A stretch of DNA of 64,000 nucleotides from Williamsia phyllosphaerae (GTDB lineage Bacteria; Actinomycetota; Actinomycetes; Mycobacteriales; Mycobacteriaceae). The DNA lies in assembly GCF_014635305.1 (NCBI RefSeq), contig NZ_BMCS01000003.1, positions 758,800-822,799 of the forward strand, read 5' to 3'. Positions 36,773 through 45,999 of this stretch are shown here, piece after piece. The translations under genes and the position numbers were made by a program. Each line of letters starts with the position of its first letter. The first letter of the stretch is position 1. The notes beneath the pieces are model-generated. The model was not told the DNA's origin. It ran no database searches and saw only the letters and a program-made list of their open reading frames with translations.

Positions 36773-36854
36773 TGACGCTGTGGCGTCCCCCACGTCGACC
36801 CGGTGAAGTGTCCGTTTTTCTGGATGATGGTTGGGAACGCGGCGAGAGGGCCGC

Positions 36855-37559
36855 ATGAACACCAGGAGGTCGGCGGCGTTGAGCACCGCGACAGTGACAG
36901 CGGCAGGCGAGCACGGATTCACCGGACTGACCGGCTTCGCGGCAGACGTTCTCGAGCGCATGGGCGACGCCGGAATCGGACTGCTGATCTTCCTGGAGAC
37001 GATCTTCCCGCCGATCCCCAGTGAAGTGGTGTTGCCCTTCGCGGGATACCTGAGCCGCAGCGGGGACCTGTCCTTCGTGGGACTGCTGTTGTGGAGCACC
37101 GCGGGCGCCTGGATCGGGGCGCTGGTGCTGTATCTGCTCGGACGGCTGGTCGGGCTCGACCGCACCGTGAACGCCGCCGTCTGGACCCGCATCGTGAGCC
37201 GCCGCGACGCCGAACGTGGCGCGCACTGGTTCCAGCGATTCGGGACGTGGTCGGTGTTGCTCGGTCGGATGATCCCCGGGGTGCGATCGATCATCTCGCT
37301 GCCCGCCGGCGCCGGGGCGATGAACCTCGCGGTCTTCAGTGCACTGACCATCGCCGGCTCCGCGGTCTGGAACGGCCTGCTGCTCGGTGTCGGGGTCGCG
37401 CTGGGGACGCAGCACGAACGTTTCCACGACTATCTCGGCTACTTCGACTACGTCGTCTACACGATTCTCGCCGTCGCCGTGGCCATCCTGGTCGTCCGTC
37501 GACGCCGCCATGTTCGCGAGGACGACGCAGCCCCGGTCGAGGAGCAGGTATACCGGTAG
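36855..37559 (+). CDS. DedA-family membrane protein
   Basis: A 234-residue DedA/SNARE-associated-type membrane protein, a family of undecaprenyl-phosphate or phospholipid flippases and envelope-homeostasis proteins. The signature segments are ETIFPPIPSEVVLPFAGYL (about 46-64) and GRMIPGVRSIISLPAG (about 137-152), both re-entrant loop motifs, with C-terminal helices up to residue 215. ATG 36855 follows GAGAGG; the TTG at 36831 is less likely. The Fpg/Nei gene begins 1 base after its stop codon. Confidence 0.9.
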   Translation: MNTRRSAALSTATVTAAGEHGFTGLTGFAADVLERMGDAGIGLLIFLETIFPPIPSEVVLPFAGYLSRSGDLSFVGLLLWSTAGAWIGALVLYLLGRLVGLDRTVNAAVWTRIVSRRDAERGAHWFQRFGTWSVLLGRMIPGVRSIISLPAGAGAMNLAVFSALTIAGSAVWNGLLLGVGVALGTQHERFHDYLGYFDYVVYTILAVAVAILVVRRRRHVREDDAAPVEEQVYR

Positions 37560-37560
37560 G

Positions 37561-38379
37561 GTGCCTGAACTTCCCGAGGTCGAGAACGCGCGACAGGTCG
37601 TCGAGAAAGCGTTGGACCGCACCATCACCGAGATCGACGACCACGACGAATACGAATGCCGCCCGCACCGGCCCGGCGAGATAGCCGACGCTCTCGTCGG
37701 GGGGCGACTCACCACGGCGAATCGACGCGGCAAAGCGATGTGGTGCGAGACCGAGACCGCGGACGGCACGCCCGGTCCCTCGCTCGGAGTCCATCTCGGC
37801 ATGGGTGGTCGCATCATCGTCACCGCCCCGGACGGCGAGAACTCGTCGAACTACGGCGGCGGTAACGCGAAAGTCGGAGTGCGGGAGAAGGACAAGCCGG
37901 AGTGGACGCGGTTCTCGATGACCTTCGACGACGGCGGACAGTTGCGACTGTTCGACAAGCGGCGCCTCGGTCGGGTCCGGCTGGAGCCGGACATCGACGC
38001 CCTGGGCACCGACGCCGCCGAGATGGATCGCGACGAGTTCCGCACCATGATCGCCGCCAGCGCCGCCCCGCTCAAAGCCAGGCTGCTCGACCAGAACGCG
38101 ATCTCCGGCATCGGCAACCTGTTGGCCGACGAGGTGCTGTGGCAGTCGGCCATCTCACCGTCGCGACGGGCCAAGACGCTCGACGTCGACGAGGCCGACG
38201 AGCTCCGTCGCGTGCTGCGACGGTGCACCCGGGCGGCGATCCGCAAGGGCGGCGTCCACACAGGCGAGATCATCCCGTTCCGGCACGCGGACGCGTCCTG
38301 CCCCCGATGCGGCGCGCCGATGAAGCGCGGCACAGTCGGCGGCAGGACCACCTGGTGGTGCTCGAAAGAGCAGTCCTAG
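37561..38379 (+). CDS. Fpg/Nei-family DNA glycosylase/AP lyase
   Basis: A 272-residue base-excision repair enzyme. The N-terminus VPELPEVENA provides the catalytic proline 2 (after Met removal) and glutamate 3; lysine in RRGKAMW lies in the beta-hairpin; the H2TH motif contains ISGIGNLLADEVLW. The zinc finger has C247, C250 and C267 but glutamate at the fourth position (E270), so it is incomplete, though the x2-x16-x2 spacing is kept. The segment NYGGGNAKVGVREKDKPEW is typical of the actinobacterial/plant-like subgroup. The GTG directly follows the DedA stop. Confidence 0.88.
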   Translation: MPELPEVENARQVVEKALDRTITEIDDHDEYECRPHRPGEIADALVGGRLTTANRRGKAMWCETETADGTPGPSLGVHLGMGGRIIVTAPDGENSSNYGGGNAKVGVREKDKPEWTRFSMTFDDGGQLRLFDKRRLGRVRLEPDIDALGTDAAEMDRDEFRTMIAASAAPLKARLLDQNAISGIGNLLADEVLWQSAISPSRRAKTLDVDEADELRRVLRRCTRAAIRKGGVHTGEIIPFRHADASCPRCGAPMKRGTVGGRTTWWCSKEQS

Positions 38380-38389
38380 CGCGACGACG

Positions 38390-40042
38390 TCACTTCGCCG
38401 ACGACGCCGCCGATGTCGAGTCGCTCTTCGATGTCGACGCGCTCTTGGAAGTCGACTCGCTCGTGGATGTCGAATCCGTCTGCGTCGCCGCCGATCCTGA
38501 ACCTGTCGCAGACGTCGTGGCCGACGACGTCGGCGTCGTCTCCGACGCCGTCACCGGAGCCTGGGACGACTCCACCGGAGCCGTTGACGTCGATTCGGGA
38601 CTCGTCGACGTCGGCGTGGTCGAGGACCCCGTGCCGGAGGCAGACGAGCCGCTCGACGAGAAGGTCGCCACCGGGGCGACCGGCGTGGTCACACTGGACG
38701 CAGGGACCGTGACAGACGTCGTGGCGACCGGCGCGGTCGCGACACCCGTGGACGTGGGGCTCGCGGTGGATCCGACGCTCGTGAGAGATCGTGCGGCCGT
38801 CGAGTCGGCCCCGGTCACAGCACCCGAGTTCGAGATCTCCTGAACAGCAGCGGCATTGATCGTCGAGACCTTGTCAGTGCTCGAGGCGGTCTTGTTCGCC
38901 GCGTCCAGCTTCGCCTGCGCGTCTGCGAGTGCCTTCTCGATCGCCGCCGCATCTGACGGAGCGGACTTGGCCCACGAGTAGAAGTCGTGGCTACCGAAGT
39001 TGTACTGGAAGCGGACCGGCGCGCCGGTCATGACGGCCTGCGCGTTCAACATGGTGGTCGAGATCAGCGATCCCATCTCGATCGCCACGCCTGTCGCGAT
39101 GGCCACACCCGCCGCGGGGATGCCCAGGAGGCCACCCTGCGCGATGAGCGCCAGCACGGTCTTCAGCGGCGGGACACCGTTCCCGACGGAGATGATGGCG
39201 ATCTGGCCGTTGGCCTTGAGCTCACCGAGTCGCTTGCTGACATCGTTTGCCGCCCAGGTGTTGCCGGGCATGGTCGGATCGCCCCACATCGCGATTCCGC
39301 CGTTGCTGATTCCGGCACGATCGTTCTGGATGTACGGGATCGCCTGATAGCCGAGCGCATTGTCGGTCTGATAGAAGCCGGAGAACGCACGGACCACCGA
39401 GAAGACATCGGGATGGTTCAGGGCGAGGATGATGGCCGGTCCCGCTGACATCGAGACACCGACGATGGCGTTGTTCTGCTTCTGAATCGAGAAGTTCTTG
39501 TCCAGGTAGTCGGGCAGTTCGGTGCTGAGGAAGTCATCCCACTGCGGCGCCGGAACCTTCTGACCGTTCTGAATGGGGTTGGTCTGCCAGTTGGTCGCCC
39601 ACTCGCCGGCACCGCCCGCGGGCAGGACCAGGTTGACGCCCGTGCTGTACGCGTCGACCTCACCCACATCCGGGTTGGCCCAGGTGTTGTAGTCGTTGTT
39701 CGCCCCGAGACCGTCGAGGAAGTAGATCCCGTTCTCGGTACCACCCGCGGCCTGATCAGACGCACGGACCTCCACGGCGACCTCGCGACCGAGAGAGTTC
39801 GAGAAGAACTTGCACGTCTGGATGTTGCGTTGCTGATCGGCAGTGGTGTTCCAGGAACAGTTCTCGCGGAGCTGAGCCGGTGCGACCGCCATCGCCGGTG
39901 CCGCCATGCCGAGCGTGACCGCCGCAGCGGTGGCTCCGGACGTCGCCAGAAGAAGCTGCGCTCTGCGCTTCGACGGCGACGACGTGCGTGTCGGTGCTGC
40001 GTGCTTGGTCTGGGCGCGATGGCGCCCCTGTGAATTCCCCAC
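38390..40042 (-). CDS. Antigen-85-type mycolyltransferase with Ser/Thr-rich tail
   Basis: A 550-residue secreted esterase-fold protein. The signal sequence is long and basic (about 1-52, cleavage after PAMA). The catalytic domain has the nucleophile elbow GVSMS (serine 197), AFSGFYQTD after it, and the histidine loop FGSHDFY, as in Ag85 enzymes that transfer mycolic acids to trehalose and arabinogalactan. The last ~150 residues are a low-complexity Ser/Thr/Ala tail not found in Ag85A/B/C. GTG 40042 is chosen because GAGAAGGA lies just upstream; the frame extends to GTG 40078. Confidence 0.88.
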   Translation of the reverse strand: MGNSQGRHRAQTKHAAPTRTSSPSKRRAQLLLATSGATAAAVTLGMAAPAMAVAPAQLRENCSWNTTADQQRNIQTCKFFSNSLGREVAVEVRASDQAAGGTENGIYFLDGLGANNDYNTWANPDVGEVDAYSTGVNLVLPAGGAGEWATNWQTNPIQNGQKVPAPQWDDFLSTELPDYLDKNFSIQKQNNAIVGVSMSAGPAIILALNHPDVFSVVRAFSGFYQTDNALGYQAIPYIQNDRAGISNGGIAMWGDPTMPGNTWAANDVSKRLGELKANGQIAIISVGNGVPPLKTVLALIAQGGLLGIPAAGVAIATGVAIEMGSLISTTMLNAQAVMTGAPVRFQYNFGSHDFYSWAKSAPSDAAAIEKALADAQAKLDAANKTASSTDKVSTINAAAVQEISNSGAVTGADSTAARSLTSVGSTASPTSTGVATAPVATTSVTVPASSVTTPVAPVATFSSSGSSASGTGSSTTPTSTSPESTSTAPVESSQAPVTASETTPTSSATTSATGSGSAATQTDSTSTSESTSKSASTSKSDSTSAASSAK

Positions 40043-40059
40043 CGTGATTCCTTCTCCCT

Positions 40060-40078
40060 GTGAAAAAAATGTTTTCAC
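40060..40078. promoter_or_regulatory. Inverted repeat GTGAAAA-N5-TTTTCAC before mycolyltransferase
   Basis: Seven-base perfect arms around AAATG, AT-rich, just upstream of the chosen start codon (18 bases). It is in the 5' leader, or would be inside the coding region if GTG 40078 were the start. It may be an operator. Confidence 0.45.
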
Positions 40079-40272
40079 TCCCCGGTGTGAACATACAGTT
40101 CACGAACCGTCGCCGTCGACTAGGGATCAAGAAACCGGCGTGTCGCCGTGAAACGCCCGAGCTGGAGGGCGACGACGCACAGGGTGTTTGAGATCGGCTG
40201 AACGAGTTGAAAGTTCGCCGTGCGGTGAACGGGACTTCGACAGAGCAGGGGTGATCACTGCTGCTTTATGTG

Positions 40273-40346
<74 letters not shown>

Positions 40347-40446
40347 TGGCTGCCCCGTGAGGGGCATCGCCGCCCCGTGAGGAGCAGCCTGAACAGGTTA
40401 TCCGACCGGCCTGCCTTCGTGCCAATCGCCTGGCCTGCGACGCCCG

Positions 40447-41175
40447 TCAGAGCCGAGCGAGCAGCTCCGCCTTCTTCGCGGCGAACTCGTCGTCGGTGAG
40501 GATGCCGCGCTGATGCAGGTCGGCCAGCGACTCGATCGTCGCCAGGATGTCCTCGGAATCGCTCGTCCCGCCCGTGGACGACGCCGGTGCGGAATCCGTC
40601 GCCGGCGCCTCCGGAGAGCCGTCACCCTCGACCTCGGGGAGGCTGGACACGTCGAAGGTCCCCAGTTGACTGGTAAAGCGCACCGACCCGGGTCCGACAC
40701 CCTGCTGCTGGGAGACGCCACCGATGTGGTGTTCCCCGGTGTCGAAAACCGTTGTCACGCCCCCTACCTGGATCGCCAGGCGCCGGGTCGCGGGAAAGAT
40801 CGCGTACCGCGCATCGTTCTGCCCCCCGAACGAGCTGGGCACACCGAGGTCACCGGGCCACCACCTGGACGACGTCACCCCGACCTGGCTGTCGTCCGGG
40901 AACACCGCCGAGGTGGTCACGAGCTCCGACAGCTCCGAGCACAACGCGTCGACGCGGGCCTTGAGCGCGTGGTCGAACATTGCGCCCACCATGGTCATCC
41001 CGCCGCGGATCCACTGCCCCGATCCGCCGAGCTCGGGGATCGAGAACTGGGCCATCGTGCCGCCGCCCCGACTGACCGCGAGCAGCATGGCCAGCACGGC
41101 GTCGTGCGAGACCTCGTGACGCTGCGCGATGTCGGCGACGGCGCGTTGAACTTCCGGGCTGACCGTTGTTCCCAT
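40447..41175 (-). CDS. SHOCT-domain protein
   Basis: A 242-residue protein with a C-terminal SHOCT motif (about 210-242: ESLADLHQRGILTDDEF AAKKAELLARL without the gap), a short helical domain found at protein ends. The N-terminal 180 residues are a globular domain with GSGQWIRGGMTMVGAMF near residue 51, not recognised. A Ser/Thr/Pro/Glu-rich linker joins them. No membrane segment is seen. The function is unknown. Confidence 0.7.
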   Translation of the reverse strand: MGTTVSPEVQRAVADIAQRHEVSHDAVLAMLLAVSRGGGTMAQFSIPELGGSGQWIRGGMTMVGAMFDHALKARVDALCSELSELVTTSAVFPDDSQVGVTSSRWWPGDLGVPSSFGGQNDARYAIFPATRRLAIQVGGVTTVFDTGEHHIGGVSQQQGVGPGSVRFTSQLGTFDVSSLPEVEGDGSPEAPATDSAPASSTGGTSDSEDILATIESLADLHQRGILTDDEFAAKKAELLARL

Positions 41176-41227
41176 GGGACGATTCTAGGTGTCGAGCCAC
41201 TCCCGAGACCGACGCATGGGATTCCGT

Positions 41228-42739
41228 CTACTTCAGGTCCAGTGCCCTCGCCACCGTGAAGAACAGGTCGGTCTGATCGGTCAGGCCCACCACGTCCGCC
41301 GCATTCGGACCGTAAGCCGCGATCCGCAACTGGGATCCGGTGTGGCCCTGGTCGTAGGCGTCGAGGTTGTCCGAGGTGCCGTAGGACACCGTCATCGGAG
41401 CGCCGTCCTTGGTGGTCAGCACCCGTGTCAGTCCGGGGTAGATCGCCTCACGCACAGCCTGTTCGGGGAGCTTCGCCTCCTCCGCCGCGGCCGCGACGTC
41501 CTCGGCAGTCGTGGTCTCGACGACCTGGCTGCTGTGGGCGTGATCCGCCGTGACGATGACCAGCGTGTCCTTGGACTCCTTCGCGTAGGCGAGCGCCACC
41601 TGGGTGGCGTCGTCGAGATCGACGGTCTCCCCGATCTGGCCGCACGGGTTCGCAGCATGGTCCTGCTTGTCGATCGACGCGCCCTCCACCTGGAGGAAGA
41701 AGCCCTTGTCGTTGCCCTTGAGCAGGTCGATCGACTTCTTCGTCATGTCGGCGAGCTTGGGGACATCGGCGCCCCGCTCGGGGTTGTCGGTGCACGTCGC
41801 GGCCGGCTCCAGGTAGCCACCCTTCGTGGCGACGGGGCCCTGCATGCGCACCGGCATGTTGCCGTCGGCGAAGAGTCCGAGCACAGGTGCGTCCTGGTTT
41901 GCCTTGTCGAGTTTGTTCACGTCGTCGGCCGTGCGGACGATGTTGTAGCCACGCTCCTGGGCCTGGACCTCGAGCGTCTTGCCCCGGTAGTCACCGGCCT
42001 TGGCGACCTGTTGGAAACTCTCGGCGCCACCACCCATCACGATGTCGGCGCGCGAGGTGAGGATCTGCTCGGAGATGGATCCGAGTCCGCCCTTCTCCAA
42101 TGCATTGTCCGGGCACTTCGCTTTGGTGTCGTCGGGTCCGTAGCACTTGCGCGCGCTCACGTGCGCGAGCTGCACCGCTGGGGTCGCGTCCTGGATCTCA
42201 GCAGTGCTGATGTCGCCGGTCGCCTTGCCGGATTCCTTGGCCTTCTGCAGCAGCGTCTTCTGTGGCGCTCCCTTGATGTCGACCGAGATCGCGCCGTTGT
42301 AGGTCTTGGTGCCGGTCGCCCAGGCCGACCCGCTCGCCGCGGAATCGGTGACATAACTGGGCTTACCGTCCTTGCCCACCGAGTAGTGGGTGTACTGCCC
42401 GGTGAGCGGCAGCGCGTCGATGCCCGGGAATGCACCTGCGGCGCCCTCGGCGTAGTTGCGCGCCACGGTGATCTCCGAGTCGCCCATTCCGTCACCGATC
42501 AGCAGGATGACGTTCTTGGCGCCGGTGCTGCGGATCGAGTCCTCGATGAGCTGACGCCGGTCATCACCCGAGCGGCGGGCACCGCCGTGCTCGGAGATGG
42601 AGCCGGTGGCCGCGGGGGTGAGCATCGGCAGCGCCGTGTCCGCCCTATTGTCGCCGTCGTCGGAACCACATGCGGCGACCACCGCTACCATGCACACCGC
42701 CGCAGACATCGCCGCGTACCGCTTCGGGTTCGACCGCAC
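41228..42739 (-). CDS. phoA: Alkaline phosphatase, secreted lipoprotein
   Basis: A 503-residue PhoA-type alkaline phosphatase. A lipoprotein signal peptide ends at the lipobox VVAAC (cysteine 24), so it is anchored outside the membrane. Metal and active-site motifs are GDGMGD (82-87), TDSAAS with nucleophile serine 133, and metal ligands in QVEGASIDKQDHA and VTADHAHSS and a late histidine in DQGHTGS. It releases phosphate from monoesters. GTG 42739 is preceded by AAGAGGA; the TTG-initiated frame to 42853 has no such site. Induction by phosphate starvation is expected but not shown. Confidence 0.92.
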   Translation of the reverse strand: MRSNPKRYAAMSAAVCMVAVVAACGSDDGDNRADTALPMLTPAATGSISEHGGARRSGDDRRQLIEDSIRSTGAKNVILLIGDGMGDSEITVARNYAEGAAGAFPGIDALPLTGQYTHYSVGKDGKPSYVTDSAASGSAWATGTKTYNGAISVDIKGAPQKTLLQKAKESGKATGDISTAEIQDATPAVQLAHVSARKCYGPDDTKAKCPDNALEKGGLGSISEQILTSRADIVMGGGAESFQQVAKAGDYRGKTLEVQAQERGYNIVRTADDVNKLDKANQDAPVLGLFADGNMPVRMQGPVATKGGYLEPAATCTDNPERGADVPKLADMTKKSIDLLKGNDKGFFLQVEGASIDKQDHAANPCGQIGETVDLDDATQVALAYAKESKDTLVIVTADHAHSSQVVETTTAEDVAAAAEEAKLPEQAVREAIYPGLTRVLTTKDGAPMTVSYGTSDNLDAYDQGHTGSQLRIAAYGPNAADVVGLTDQTDLFFTVARALDLK

Positions 42740-42877
42740 TGTTCGTCCTCTTCTCGTCTGTGTCCCGGGCGCCGATGGCCCGCGATGCATAGTGGAGTCC
42801 GCATATGAACGGACACTGTCGAGAAGACGACGAAACACCCAACTGCGGCACAAGCCGCGAAGTATCGATACCCGGTT
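42740..42877. promoter_or_regulatory. Gap after der with short hairpin; alkaline phosphatase promoter
   Basis: A hairpin with GCGGC/GCCGC arms and a 4-base loop (42846-42859) lies about 19 bases after the der stop codon and could end the core operon. Further downstream GTCCG-N8-CGGAC (42797-42814) forms another inverted repeat near the presumed phosphatase promoter. Neither is proven. Confidence 0.4.
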
Positions 42878-44305
42878 TTACTTGCGGCGCTCGCGCTTTT
42901 CGCGGACTCGGACGTTGATCCGCACCGGCGACCCGTCGAACCCGAACTGTTCACGCAGCTTGCGCTCCAGGAAGCGGCGATAACCGGCCTCGAGGAATCC
43001 GGTGGTGAACAGCACGAACGTCGGTGGCCGTGTGGCGGCCTGGGTCGCGAACATGACGCGGGGCTGACGACCACCACGCACCGGCGGTGGCGTCGCGGCG
43101 ATGATGTCCTTGAGCCAGCCGTTGAGCTGACCGGTGGAGATCCGCTTGTCCCACGACTCCAGTGCGCCGTCGAGCGCGGGCACCAGCTTCTGCACCGATC
43201 GACCGGTGGCGGCGGAGATGTTGACCCGACGCGCCCACGGCACCCGGGACAGGTCGCGGTCGATCTCCTTGTCGAGACGTTCACGCCGGTCCTCGTCGAC
43301 GAGGTCCCACTTGTTGAACGCGATGACCAGCGCGCGACCGGCCTCGATCACCGACGTCAGCACACGCTGATCCTGCTCGGTGATCGGCTCGGACGCGTCG
43401 ATCAGCAGTACGACGACCTCGGAGGCGTCGATGGCCGCCCGGGTGCGCAGCGAGGCGTAGTACTCGTGGCCGCTGGCGGTGTTGACGCGCTTGCGCAGGC
43501 CGGCGGTGTCGACGAAGTTCCACAGCCGTCCACCGAGTTCGACGAGTTCGTCGACCGGGTCGACGGTGGTGCCGGCGACGTTGTCGACGACCGCACGATC
43601 GGAGTCGGTCAGCTTGTTGAGAAGCGAACTCTTGCCGACATTGGGCTTGCCGACGAGGGCCACGCGGCGCGGCCCGCCGTAGACGTCGGTCTCCCGGGGC
43701 GTCTCCGGCAGGATGTCGAGGATCGCGTCGAGCAGATCACCCGCTCCCCGACCATGCGCCGCCGACACCGACCACGGCTGACCGAGACCGAGCGACCACA
43801 GTGCAGCCGCCTCCGACTCGACGCGCTCGTCGTCGACCTTGTTGGCCGCGAGCAACACCGGCGTCTTCGACCGGCGCAGGACCTTCGCCACGGCCTCGTC
43901 GGTGCTGGTGGCCCCGACAGTGGCGTCGACGACGAGGACCACGGCGTCCGCGGTCTTCATGGCGTGCTCGGCCTGTCGGGCGATCGACTGCTGCATGCCC
44001 TTGGCGTCGGGCTCCCAGCCGCCGGTGTCCTGCACCAGGAATCGCCGACCCGACCAGTTGGCCGAGTAGGAGACGCGGTCACGGGTGACGCCAGGGATGT
44101 CCTCGACGACGGCCTCGCGGCGGCCGAGGATGCGGTTGACGAGTGTGGACTTGCCGACGTTGGGTCGTCCGACGATCGCGATGGTCGGCATCGGGACCGC
44201 GAAGCCCTCGACACCGTCGCCGTCGGGGTCGACGACCTGCCAGTCGCCTTCGTCCGACCAGACGCCGTCGACGACACCGAGATCGATGTCGGTGGGTTCG
44301 GTCAT
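42878..44305 (-). CDS. der: Ribosome-assembly GTPase Der (EngA)
   Basis: A 475-residue GTPase with two tandem G domains: G1 motifs GRPNVGKST (46-54) and GKPNVGKSS (about 218-226), DTGG and DTAG switch motifs, NKVD and NKWD specificity motifs. A C-terminal KH-like domain follows. Der is essential for 50S subunit maturation. The acidic N-terminal extension of ~38 residues is common in actinobacteria. The start overlaps the cmk stop (ATGA at 44302). It is the last gene of the long minus-strand array. Confidence 0.97.
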   Translation of the reverse strand: MTEPTDIDLGVVDGVWSDEGDWQVVDPDGDGVEGFAVPMPTIAIVGRPNVGKSTLVNRILGRREAVVEDIPGVTRDRVSYSANWSGRRFLVQDTGGWEPDAKGMQQSIARQAEHAMKTADAVVLVVDATVGATSTDEAVAKVLRRSKTPVLLAANKVDDERVESEAAALWSLGLGQPWSVSAAHGRGAGDLLDAILDILPETPRETDVYGGPRRVALVGKPNVGKSSLLNKLTDSDRAVVDNVAGTTVDPVDELVELGGRLWNFVDTAGLRKRVNTASGHEYYASLRTRAAIDASEVVVLLIDASEPITEQDQRVLTSVIEAGRALVIAFNKWDLVDEDRRERLDKEIDRDLSRVPWARRVNISAATGRSVQKLVPALDGALESWDKRISTGQLNGWLKDIIAATPPPVRGGRQPRVMFATQAATRPPTFVLFTTGFLEAGYRRFLERKLREQFGFDGSPVRINVRVREKRERRK

Positions 44306-44994
44306 GACAACACTCCGATTCGCTGGTTCGACAGTTCGACCAGTCGGTCGATGACCTGGTCGATGTCGAGGTTGCTGGTGTCCACCTCGACCGCGTCGTC
44401 GGCCGGACGCAGCGGCGAGTGCTCACGTGTCGAGTCGAGATGGTCGCGGCGCTGCACGTCGGCCAACACCCCGGCGAGGTCGCTGGTGCGACCCTGCGCG
44501 AGGTTCTGGTCGTGGCGACGCTCGGCGCGCGCCTCCGCGGTGGCGGTGAGATAGATCTTGAGGGTGGCGTCGGGGAAGACGACCGTCCCGATGTCGCGGC
44601 CCTCCACGACGGCGAACTCACCGGCGACGAGTTCGCGCTGCAGCGCGACCATCTTCTCGCGTACCGCCTTGACCGCGGAGACGGCCGACACGGCCTGTGT
44701 GACCGCATCGGTGCGGATCTCGTCGGACACGTCCTCTCCGGCGAGGGTGACCGCGTGCGAGGACGGGTCGTTGCTCAGCGTCATCACGACGTCGGCGACG
44801 GCGTCGATGATCTCCTGCTCGACGGTGACATCGGCGCCGGCGCGCAGCGCGGCCAACGTGGCTACGCGGTACATCGCACCGGTGTCGAGGTAGCGCGCAC
44901 CGACACGATCGGCCAGTCGTCGCGAGACGCTCGACTTGCCGGTGCCCGCGGGCCCGTCGATGGTGATGATCGTGGTGTTCGGGGTGGCACTCAC
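44302..44994 (-). CDS. cmk: Cytidylate kinase
   Basis: A 230-residue CMP/dCMP kinase. The P-loop is GPAGTGKS (14-21), followed by the RLADRVGARYLDTGAMYR segment (about 25-42), which lies near the CMP site, and the EGRDIGTVVFPDA motif. It phosphorylates CMP to CDP and so works with the CTP synthase of the same gene array. The GTG start overlaps the rluB stop (GTGA), and its own stop overlaps der. Confidence 0.96.
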   Translation of the reverse strand: MSATPNTTIITIDGPAGTGKSSVSRRLADRVGARYLDTGAMYRVATLAALRAGADVTVEQEIIDAVADVVMTLSNDPSSHAVTLAGEDVSDEIRTDAVTQAVSAVSAVKAVREKMVALQRELVAGEFAVVEGRDIGTVVFPDATLKIYLTATAEARAERRHDQNLAQGRTSDLAGVLADVQRRDHLDSTREHSPLRPADDAVEVDTSNLDIDQVIDRLVELSNQRIGVLS

Positions 44995-45968
44995 ATCCCC
45001 ACCGCCTTGTAGAGCTCGCCGATCTCCTTGCGGCCCAACACCCGAAGGCTGCCGGGACGCTGGTTGCCGAGGTTCACGGTGCCGATCTCGGTGCGCACGA
45101 GCCCCAGCACCGGGAAGCCGACGAAGTCCATCATGCGACGCACGATGCGCTTACGGCCTTCGTGCAGTACGAGTTTCACCAGAGTCTGACCCTCGTTGAT
45201 CTCCAGGACGCTGAACCCGTCGACCTCGGCCGGGCCGTCATCGAGCTCGATGCCCGCCTTCAGTGTGCGGCCGAGACCACGCGGGACGACACCCTTGACG
45301 GTCGCCAGGTAGGTCTTGGGCACCTCGTAGGACGGGTGCATCAGGCGGTGCGCGAGCTCGCCGTCGTTGGTCAACAGCAGCAGGCCCTCGGTGTCGGCGT
45401 CGAGCCGTCCGACGTGGAACAGGCGCTGGCCGGACATGACGCGCTCGGCCACTATGTCGCCGACGCAGGGACGCCCCTGGTCGTCGGACATGGTCGACTG
45501 CCAGCCCTTGGGTTTGTTGAGCACGAGGTACTGCATGTCCTCGTCCATGACGACGCGCGCGCCGTCCACACGGACGACCGCGGTCGCGGGATCGATGCGC
45601 ATGCCCTGCTCGGTGACGATCTCGCCATCGACGTCGACACGTCCGGCGGCGATCAGTTCCTCGGCACCGCGGCGGGAGGCGACACCGGCCTGTGCGAGGA
45701 CCTTCTGAAGGCGGACGCCGTCGGCGACATAGTTCGCGCCCTCGCCGTCGACGGGGTCGACGTTCTGGAAGCGGGCGGGTTTGGCGTTGTTGATGCGGGC
45801 CTCACCGCGCGCAACGCTGGGACTCGAGGAGCCCTTGCGATGCGTGCGCTTGGGTCCGATGCGCGATCCGGGGGCGGGTCGCCCACTCTTCTCAGCGCTC
45901 TTCTTGTTGGTGTTCGATGCAGCGTTCTTGCTGCGATCCGGTCTGCCGTCTCGGCTAGCGGGTGCCAT
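44991..45968 (-). CDS. rluB: 23S rRNA pseudouridine synthase RluB-type
   Basis: A 325-residue pseudouridine synthase. A Lys/Arg/Ser-rich N-terminal tail (1-80) precedes an S4 RNA-binding domain (about 85-130). The catalytic RluB/RsuA-family domain has GRLDADTEG with the active aspartate D190, and HEGRKRIVRRM near residue 282. It would modify a uridine in 23S rRNA. It starts 31 bases after the scpB stop and overlaps cmk. Confidence 0.93.
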   Translation of the reverse strand: MAPASRDGRPDRSKNAASNTNKKSAEKSGRPAPGSRIGPKRTHRKGSSSPSVARGEARINNAKPARFQNVDPVDGEGANYVADGVRLQKVLAQAGVASRRGAEELIAAGRVDVDGEIVTEQGMRIDPATAVVRVDGARVVMDEDMQYLVLNKPKGWQSTMSDDQGRPCVGDIVAERVMSGQRLFHVGRLDADTEGLLLLTNDGELAHRLMHPSYEVPKTYLATVKGVVPRGLGRTLKAGIELDDGPAEVDGFSVLEINEGQTLVKLVLHEGRKRIVRRMMDFVGFPVLGLVRTEIGTVNLGNQRPGSLRVLGRKEIGELYKAVGM

Positions 45969-45999
45969 GGTGAATCCAGTTTCTATTCAGGTTTTGATT

